From NCBI GenBank assembly GCA_030605745.1, contig JAUWHT010000191.1, positions 1 to 20,211 of the forward strand: a stretch of DNA of 20,211 bases, read 5' to 3'. The translations under genes were made by a program, and so were the position numbers. Every line of letters starts with the position of its first letter. The stretch's first letter is position 1. The notes under the pieces were generated by a model. The model was not told the origin of the DNA and ran no database searches. It was given only the letters and a program-made list of their open reading frames with translations. The stretch is from Pirellulales bacterium (GTDB lineage Bacteria > Planctomycetota > Planctomycetia > Pirellulales > Thermoguttaceae). Shown piece after piece: positions 14,787 to 20,211 of the stretch.

Positions 14787-14845
14787 ACGCCCACATCCCA
14801 CCACACACTTCCACCCCCTCACTTATTCTTCTAATGGAGGGTGCT

Positions 14846-17596
14846 ATGCCAACTGTCACGGAGTCGCTGCGCTCCTTCTTCCAAGCCTGCCGCGTCACAC
14901 ACAACGGTCCCGACCTGCTGGACCGTTGGACGGCGGCAATGGAAACGCAGGTGAATGTCGCTGCTGGCAAGGGCGAACCGGTCGCTGGCAAACGAAACAC
15001 GTTTACCGATGGCATCGATCAGTGGTGGAACATCCGCATCCCGAAGAACGCCAGCAACAACCCCGAGTTCCGTGACTACAACATGACGTGGCCGCTGGAC
15101 CTACACGCCGAGGCGATCGGCTGCACGGGTTGGGACTGGCAGGCCCGACGGTCGCGCTGGGTGGGGTTCGACTTCGACAGCATTACCGGGCATGCGGCCG
15201 GCATCGGTGTGACCGATGAACAGCTTGCCGAGGTTCGTCGAGCGGCCGAGGCTCTTCCCTACGTCGAAGCTCGGCGGAGCACGGGTGGCAACGGCCTGCA
15301 CCTCTATGTCTACTTCGACGAAGACGGCACCCCGACAGACAACCACACGGAGCACGCCGCGCTGGCCCGGGCAATCCTGGGGATGATGTCGAGTGAGACC
15401 AGCTTTGACTTTGCGTCGCAGATCGACTGTTGCGGTGGGCTGCTTTGGATTTGGGCGCGGAAGATGACACCAGAGAACCGGGGCCTGGAACGAATCAAGG
15501 CGGCCGAGAAGGTATTGTCGATCGCTGATCTTCCGGCCAACTGGCTGGATCATATCGAGGTAGTCACCCGGCGTCGGGCAAAGGTTCGCGTTCAGGCCGT
15601 CGCCGACAAGCATCTCGATCCGTTCGAGGTGCTGGCGTCGTCCCGCAAGATCATCCCGCTGGACGAGAAACACAAGGCGGTCATTGACGAATTGACCAGA
15701 AGCGGCTTCTCGACGGTTTGGACCACTGACCACCACCTGCTCCAGACGCACACCAAAGCGCTGGCCGATCTGATCGATGACCCGGACAAACGCCGCGAAC
15801 TGGGGCTGAAAGGTATCTTCCAGACGATCTCGGAAGGCAACGACCCGGCCACGCCAAACTGCTTCATGTTCCCGATGCTCGACGGTGCGTGGTGGGTCTA
15901 CCGGTTCTCGCCCGGTATCTCGGAGTCTGAAAACTGGGAACAAGACGGCCAGCGGTGGACGTGCTGCTACTTCAACCGTCTGCCAGACTTGGCCCTGGCT
16001 GCCAGGGGCGTCGGCGGGGCCGAGATGTCGGGCGGTGGCTTCTTCTTCGACCGAGCCGACGACGCACTGAAGGCCGCCGAAGCCCTCGGCCAGAAGATCG
16101 AGCTGCCCGAGAGGTGGCTTCATCACGAAGCGAAGTTGAGGAAGAGCAAGGACGGTCGTCTTGTTGTGTCACTCAAAGGGCCCGAGACCCAAAAGGGAAC
16201 CAGGAAGGGCAAGAAAGTCCCTAAGAAACCTGGAGAAGGTTGGGTAGAGCATCGTGGCAGTTGGTGGGAACAGGTCTTCAACACGCGAACCGAACAGAAA
16301 AAAGAGGAACTCGGACTCGCCGAATACGACAACATCCTGCGGTGTCTCTACACGCCCAGCGGCGAGCGGGCCGGCTGGGTAGGTAGGGCCCAGAACGGCC
16401 GCTGGGTACGCCAGCCCAAGGACGACGTGAAATCGGCGCTCCTGGCACTCGGTCACAAGAGAACCGAAGCGGACGTCATCATCGGCGGGGCCATTTTGAA
16501 GGCATGGGAACTGGTCAACCTGCCGTTCCAGCCCGAGTACCCGGGCAACCGGCGTTGGAACCGTGGGGCCGCCCAGTACCGGTTTCAGCCGGTCGAACTG
16601 ATCGACGATCAGACTCCACACCACCCGCACTGGGACAAGATTCTGCACCACGTCGGTCAGGATCTCACCCCAGCACTCCGCAAGCTGCCGTGGGCTGAAC
16701 GGGCGAGTATCAAATCCGGGGACGATTACCTGCTTGCGTGGACCACATGCCTGTTGCGTGATCCGTTCGAGCCGCTGCCATACCTCTTCCTCTTTGGTCC
16801 CGAGAACAGCGGCAAGTCGATCCTGCATGAGGCTATCGGTCTGTTGATGACCTCGGGGGTCGTCTTCGCGGATAGGGCACTAACGAGCAAGAACGACTTC
16901 AACGGCGAACTGGCCAACGCGGTGCTCTGCGTGGTGGAAGAGAAGAACATCAGCCTGGCGGGGGCGACGGCCTACAACCGGATCAAGGAATGGGTCACGG
17001 GGCGCAAAATCTCGATCCGCAAGATGCGGACCGACAGCTACTCGCAGCCCAACACGACGCATTGGATACAGTGCGCCAACCGACAGGATGCTTGTCCGAT
17101 CTTTCCCGGCGATACCCGTATCACGATGGTCTACGTTCCCGACCTGGTCGAGGAGATTCCCAAGAAGATTCTGCTGGGCAAACTTGAAGAGGAAGCGCCG
17201 CACTTCATGCGGACACTCATGGACCTGCAACTGCCGCCGGTCGCGGGCCGGCTACGGCTTCCGGTTGTGACAACGGACCACAAACAGCAAGCCGAACGGC
17301 TTGCGCGAAACGCCCTAGAGGAGTTCCTCGCCGAGCATTGCCATGAGGTTCCCGGTTCCAAGGTGCTGTTCGCCGAGTTCCACGAAGCGTTTCGCAAATG
17401 GCTTCTGTCCACCGAACGCCAGCAGTGGAGCAAGATCAAGACTTCCCGCACAATGCCATTCCAATTCCCGGTCGGTGCGGGCAAGGCCAACAAGAGGTAC
17501 ATCGGCAACCTCGATTGGGAAGCGCCCGGCAACCTGCCGCCCGACGCCCGGCGCTGCATCGTCGTTGACGGCAAACTGGTACTCGAAGGTGATTGA
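14846..17596 (+). CDS. AEP primase fused to SF3-type helicase
   Basis: The 916-residue protein makes primers and unwinds DNA at the fork. Near the N-terminus, WVGFDFD (D109, D111) and GGNGLHLY (H152) match the DxD and sxH motifs of archaeo-eukaryotic-type primases. A basic linker (KGTRKGKKVPKKPGEGW) lies mid-protein. The C-terminal P-loop ATPase has Walker A GPENSGKS (residues 651-658), Walker B AVLCVVEEK (E698, E699) and N745 in WIQCANRQDAC as sensor, followed by an arginine (GDTRITM), as in D5-like/DUF5906 helicases. The ATG at 14846 is chosen over 14834 because GGAGG lies 5 bases before it. It is the first gene of the rightward block, next to the inverted-repeat region, consistent with initiation there. 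Confidence 0.9.
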   Translation: MPTVTESLRSFFQACRVTHNGPDLLDRWTAAMETQVNVAAGKGEPVAGKRNTFTDGIDQWWNIRIPKNASNNPEFRDYNMTWPLDLHAEAIGCTGWDWQARRSRWVGFDFDSITGHAAGIGVTDEQLAEVRRAAEALPYVEARRSTGGNGLHLYVYFDEDGTPTDNHTEHAALARAILGMMSSETSFDFASQIDCCGGLLWIWARKMTPENRGLERIKAAEKVLSIADLPANWLDHIEVVTRRRAKVRVQAVADKHLDPFEVLASSRKIIPLDEKHKAVIDELTRSGFSTVWTTDHHLLQTHTKALADLIDDPDKRRELGLKGIFQTISEGNDPATPNCFMFPMLDGAWWVYRFSPGISESENWEQDGQRWTCCYFNRLPDLALAARGVGGAEMSGGGFFFDRADDALKAAEALGQKIELPERWLHHEAKLRKSKDGRLVVSLKGPETQKGTRKGKKVPKKPGEGWVEHRGSWWEQVFNTRTEQKKEELGLAEYDNILRCLYTPSGERAGWVGRAQNGRWVRQPKDDVKSALLALGHKRTEADVIIGGAILKAWELVNLPFQPEYPGNRRWNRGAAQYRFQPVELIDDQTPHHPHWDKILHHVGQDLTPALRKLPWAERASIKSGDDYLLAWTTCLLRDPFEPLPYLFLFGPENSGKSILHEAIGLLMTSGVVFADRALTSKNDFNGELANAVLCVVEEKNISLAGATAYNRIKEWVTGRKISIRKMRTDSYSQPNTTHWIQCANRQDACPIFPGDTRITMVYVPDLVEEIPKKILLGKLEEEAPHFMRTLMDLQLPPVAGRLRLPVVTTDHKQQAERLARNALEEFLAEHCHEVPGSKVLFAEFHEAFRKWLLSTERQQWSKIKTSRTMPFQFPVGAGKANKRYIGNLDWEAPGNLPPDARRCIVVDGKLVLEGD

Positions 17597-17700
17597 GCTT
17601 TCCTTCATTCCTTTTCGTTTTCATTCCTCACCCTGTCGCCTACCGGCAACGCCCGGTCCCACCTTGGCGACGCAACCCCTTGTTCAAGGAGAAACAAGCA

Positions 17701-18432
17701 ATGAACACACCAACCATAATTGGCCTGGGTCAATACTCTCGCACGGGCAAGGATACATTTGCCAACGCTTTGATCGCGTCGGTCAAGGAACTGCATCCGA
17801 GTTTCAAGATTGCGCGCAAGTCCTTTGCATCCAAGCTAAAAGACGTTACTCATCAACTCTACGGCTGGGCCGGGCTGCAAGACGAAGACTACTATAACGA
17901 CCTGGAACACGAGCACGAACGCGACGTGGTGCTGCCGGCTCTCGGCATGACGCCCGTGGAACTATGGGTCAGATTCGGCACGCCTGCGGTTCGCGCACAA
18001 GTCTACGACCGCACTTGGATCGACTACCTGTTGAAAGCGGATTCCGGTCTCGACGTGATTGTGATTCCAGACGTTCGTTTTCCAAACGAAGTTCAGGCCA
18101 TTCGAGAGCACGGCGGCTATCTCATCAAAGTGGTGCGCCCTGGCTATGGACCACGATCGACCGTGGCGGACTTGGCGCTGGTTTACTACACCGGATGGGA
18201 CTCCGTGATCGGGGAAAGTGGCGGCATTCCCGGCCTCCGGAAATGGGCTTCCAAGTTCGCAAGCCATATCGTGCAGGGTCTCGACCTGCGGTTGCTCAAC
18301 CGGGCGCCTGACGGGATTCAGCGGGCGTTGGCAGTACAGCATCTACCTACCGATGAAGAAATCCGCCGCGTGTTCGAGGAGGCAGGACAAGCCTGCAATG
18401 ACCCCAAAACGGAGGTGGCCACCGATGCCTAA
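17701..18432 (+). CDS. Deoxynucleoside monophosphate kinase
   Basis: The 243-residue protein begins MNTPTIIGLGQYSRTGKDTF, a P-loop (GQYSRTGKD) of the phage dNMP kinase type. VIPDVRFPNEVQAIREHGGY and LIKVVRPG (about residues 120-147) form the conserved core that contacts substrate. VYYTGWDSVIGESGGIPGLR corresponds to the C-terminal substrate-binding region. It phosphorylates dNMPs to dNDPs with ATP, in the cytoplasm. AAGGAG stands 9 bases before the ATG; the frame is open from 17593, but that part is not protein-like. Its stop overlaps the exonuclease start by 8 bases. With the nucleotidase at 3001 it would adjust nucleotide pools. Substrate range cannot be read from sequence. Confidence 0.85.
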   Translation: MNTPTIIGLGQYSRTGKDTFANALIASVKELHPSFKIARKSFASKLKDVTHQLYGWAGLQDEDYYNDLEHEHERDVVLPALGMTPVELWVRFGTPAVRAQVYDRTWIDYLLKADSGLDVIVIPDVRFPNEVQAIREHGGYLIKVVRPGYGPRSTVADLALVYYTGWDSVIGESGGIPGLRKWASKFASHIVQGLDLRLLNRAPDGIQRALAVQHLPTDEEIRRVFEEAGQACNDPKTEVATDA

Positions 18433-19045
18433 CATCTACTCCGGCCTCGTACACCTCAATGGCAACCTGCTGGCGTCAGTCGATCTCGAAACAACCGGCC
18501 GACGACCGGGCTGGCACGAAATAATTCAAATCGCCGTAATCCCACTCGATTCCAATATCCGACCCCTGGAAGGTGTCCGGCCATTCTGCCACAACATCCG
18601 CCCGCTCCACCCAGAACGGGCGGAACGCGAAGCCTCGCAGGTCCACGGCCTCAAGCTCGAAGAGCTGATCTTACACGCCCCGCATCCCGGCAAGGTGGCC
18701 GATCTCCTGCGTGAATGGTGGGAACGGCTCGATCTGCCTGCCGGCAGAACCCTCGTACCGCTTGCCCACAACTGGGCCTTCGAGTCGGCCTTCCTCACCG
18801 CCTGGCTTGGCATCGACGAGAAGCAAACCCTCTTCCACTCCCACGCCCGCGACGCCTTCCTGCTGGCCCTTTCCCTGAACGACCGTGCCGCCTTTGCCGG
18901 CGAAAAACTCCCCTTCAACAAGGTCGGCCTCGGCTCCCTCTGCCGCAAGTTCAACGTCACCAACGAAACCCCGCACGACGCACTCTCCGACGCACTGGCC
19001 GAAGCCGAAGTCTACCGGGCAATGGTGACGATGGACTGGTTCTGA
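18425..19045 (+). CDS. DEDDh-type 3'-5' exonuclease (DnaQ-like)
   Basis: This is a 206-residue RNase H-fold exonuclease. Exo I is SVDLETTG (D20, E22), and Exo III is HDALSDALAEAE (H184, D189), the DEDDh form. Exo II reads HNWAFESAFL, where the usual FD is FE (E120). A D-to-E change at a metal ligand may lower activity. The ATG at 18425 has GGAGG nine bases upstream and overlaps the dNMP kinase gene by 8 bases, so the two are co-translated. Possible roles are trimming DNA or RNA ends, or acting as a proofreading or turnover nuclease. The polymerase has its own exonuclease, so this one has another job. An oligoribonuclease role is an alternative. Confidence 0.82.
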   Translation: MPNIYSGLVHLNGNLLASVDLETTGRRPGWHEIIQIAVIPLDSNIRPLEGVRPFCHNIRPLHPERAEREASQVHGLKLEELILHAPHPGKVADLLREWWERLDLPAGRTLVPLAHNWAFESAFLTAWLGIDEKQTLFHSHARDAFLLALSLNDRAAFAGEKLPFNKVGLGSLCRKFNVTNETPHDALSDALAEAEVYRAMVTMDWF

Positions 19046-19507
19046 CTCAACGGCTCCGATACAGAACGCACGGACTTGTGATCAAGTGGAGAGAATCACG
19101 AGAAGACAAACCGGGCACCACACAGCTTGCAGGCGCTCTGCGATCGAGGTGCCACAGGTGACGGAAATGTCTGGCCGGCTAGCGCAGCCGATCTCAGCAC
19201 GTGTTACAGACACTAAGCCGCGCAGTCGTGGAACCTCAGCAACCTCCGAGCAGGTCAAGAACGATTAGGCAAGAGAAGCAGAAGAGATCGACGTGAATGC
19301 CTGCAAGAAAGACAGTTTGCGGCACGGTCCTTGCAGGGAATTTCGTCGCTATTGGGCGTGCAACGACCGCAACACGGGGCGAAATAGGAAGGCCCCTTGC
19401 TGGAAGCAGGGGCGTTCTGGTATTCTAGGGTATGCACCGGATCTGTAGGCATTTGACTTAGCCTGGGGAATTGAGCGACTGTCTCTCGTTCTTCTGGGAG
19501 GACAGAA
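19046..19507. other. Non-coding region with hairpins at the right end of the replication block
   Basis: No convincing gene is seen in these 462 bases; short frames lack ribosome-binding sites and domain features. CCTGCAAG (19300-19307) and CTTGCAGG (19330-19337) form a perfect 8-base inverted repeat with a 22-base spacer. A second hairpin is at 19392-19413. GGGAGG at 19496-19501 is the ribosome-binding site of the next gene. The change of gene content on either side makes this a possible border of the element. Confidence 0.5.
19392..19413. terminator. GC-rich hairpin, possible leftward terminator
   Basis: GCCCC-T-TGCT pairs with AGCA-GGGGC around GGA, nine base pairs with one bulged T. On the minus strand it is followed by CTTCCTATTT, a weak T-rich tail. 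A terminator or a structured attachment-site arm is possible. Confidence 0.4.
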
Positions 19508-20211
19508 GTGGAAACTCCTGAGAATAGCCGTGGTGGGCGCCCTATGATCGATATGGATGGCCTCTTGCGGTCAATCGTTCACGACTATTCGACGGGGATC
19601 GATGTGATATTTGAATACCTTCAGAACGCGGAGGATTGCGAAGCCAGTCGCGTTGACATCGTGGTCAACGATGACCATTTGCTCGTGGAAAACAATGGTC
19701 GTCGTTTCGATGAGCAAGACTGCGAGAGGTTTGTTACGCTGTACGGCAGCAACAAGAACTTCAAGGGCTCATTTGCTGGCGGGTTTGGCCGCGGAGCGTT
19801 CTCCGCCCTTGCGTACGCGGATCGCGTGGTAACGGAGTCCGACCGCTTCTCAATTACACTAACTGACTTCAACTCGCCCGTACGCGAACCTCTCGCGCAG
19901 TTTAGCAACAATAACGTTTTTCGTTTCTTCTACCGATCAGAACCACGCGCTTTAGGTGATCGCGAAATCGCTTTCCACTCGTCGAGCCGGTACTGGGGAA
20001 GTGAGTTGCAGAACCGCCGTGTAGAATTGATTTTATCACTGTTCTTCTTGCGGTCGGTCGGCTGTATTCAAGGTAACCGTTCACGCAACCGCTTGATGGG
20101 CCTTCGGCCGTGCCGAAGTGTTACCCATGAGCGATCATTCTTAGTATCGCATAAATCCGAGACAGGGTCAAGTACCCGAATCTCGATCGGTCTGGATTTC
20201 CTGGTTGGTGG
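19508..20211 (+). CDS. Sacsin-like GHKL ATPase domain protein, partial
   Basis: The gene runs off the right edge after 234 codons. EYLQNAEDCEASRVDIVV (about residues 38-55) is the N-box of Hsp90/sacsin-type ATPases, with the metal-binding N. ENNGRRFDEQD is the G1-like box, and GSFAGGFGRGAFSALAYAD is the G2 glycine loop. GGGAGG lies 6 bases before the GTG at 19508, the preferred start; an ATG at 19544 is an alternative. Such domains appear in many stand-alone bacterial proteins, some of them in anti-phage defence. Codons are less GC-rich at third positions than in the replication genes. A new transcription unit of host or cargo type is inferred. The downstream domain that would fix the function is missing. 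Confidence 0.75.
   Translation, partial: METPENSRGGRPMIDMDGLLRSIVHDYSTGIDVIFEYLQNAEDCEASRVDIVVNDDHLLVENNGRRFDEQDCERFVTLYGSNKNFKGSFAGGFGRGAFSALAYADRVVTESDRFSITLTDFNSPVREPLAQFSNNNVFRFFYRSEPRALGDREIAFHSSSRYWGSELQNRRVELILSLFFLRSVGCIQGNRSRNRLMGLRPCRSVTHERSFLVSHKSETGSSTRISIGLDFLVG

Noticed and set aside
15101..16126. 341-codon open frame on the minus strand
   Set aside because: It lies opposite the primase-helicase and is produced by GC-rich codon bias.
19086..19452. Two short frames of 60-65 codons on opposite strands
   Set aside because: No ribosome-binding site or domain; one runs through the 19392-19413 hairpin.
19453..19480. Promoter starting TTGACT before the GHKL gene
   Set aside because: No acceptable -10 box at 16-18 bases spacing.
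1..20211. CRISPR array, rRNA, integrase or transposase genes
   Set aside because: No regularly spaced repeats, rRNA segments or recombinase motifs seen on either strand.

Overview
The window reads as the DNA-replication and nucleotide-metabolism module of a double-stranded DNA bacteriophage or prophage-like element. It encodes a family A DNA polymerase with its own 3'-5' exonuclease, an AEP-type primase fused to an SF3-type helicase, an ATP-dependent DNA ligase, a deoxynucleoside monophosphate kinase, a 5'(3')-nucleotidase, a DEDDh exonuclease, two unrelated PD-(D/E)XK nucleases, a metallophosphoesterase, a DNA methyltransferase, two ParB-like proteins and a sigma-70 family factor. Genes are tightly packed, with 4-8 base overlaps. 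Base composition is GC-rich. The host cannot be named from sequence alone. Lipoprotein signal peptides show a Gram-negative-type host envelope, and a planctomycete or relative is a guess from the kelch lipoprotein and a REP-like GGGGACAG motif.

Layout. (i) 1-9947 is one leftward block. In transcription order it holds metallophosphoesterase, KorB/ParB-like protein, DNA polymerase, a 26-codon leader ORF, VRR-NUC nuclease, a C39-like putative cysteine peptidase, sigma factor, nucleotidase, DNA ligase, a 57-residue membrane protein, methyltransferase and a RecB-like nuclease that runs off the left edge. (ii) 9948-12436 is a rightward insert of two secreted lipoproteins: a six-repeat kelch propeller and a protein with a C-terminal TPR-like helical region. 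It does not look like replication DNA and is probably cargo. (iii) 12447-12486 is a strong hairpin between convergent genes. (iv) 12498-14535 is a second leftward block: a second ParB-like protein, a conserved-looking phage protein of unknown role, a 54-nt tRNA-like structure and a small ORF. (v) 14536-14845 is a divergent intergenic region with a 22-base perfect inverted repeat (imperfect to about 43 bases), an exact hairpin near its centre and repeated TTCCAAG boxes. It is the best candidate for an origin, partition site or divergent promoter. (vi) 14846-19045 is a rightward block of primase-helicase, dNMP kinase and DEDDh exonuclease. (vii) 19046-19507 is non-coding with hairpins. (viii) From 19508 a sacsin-like GHKL ATPase runs off the right edge.

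The genes together would open and prime the origin, extend and seal DNA, balance dNTP pools, modify the genome and redirect transcription. The less expected parts are the small coupled ORFs, the DnaJ-type zinc motif inside the polymerase, the tRNA-like element lacking a D-arm, the inverted-repeat hub and the lipoprotein pair.
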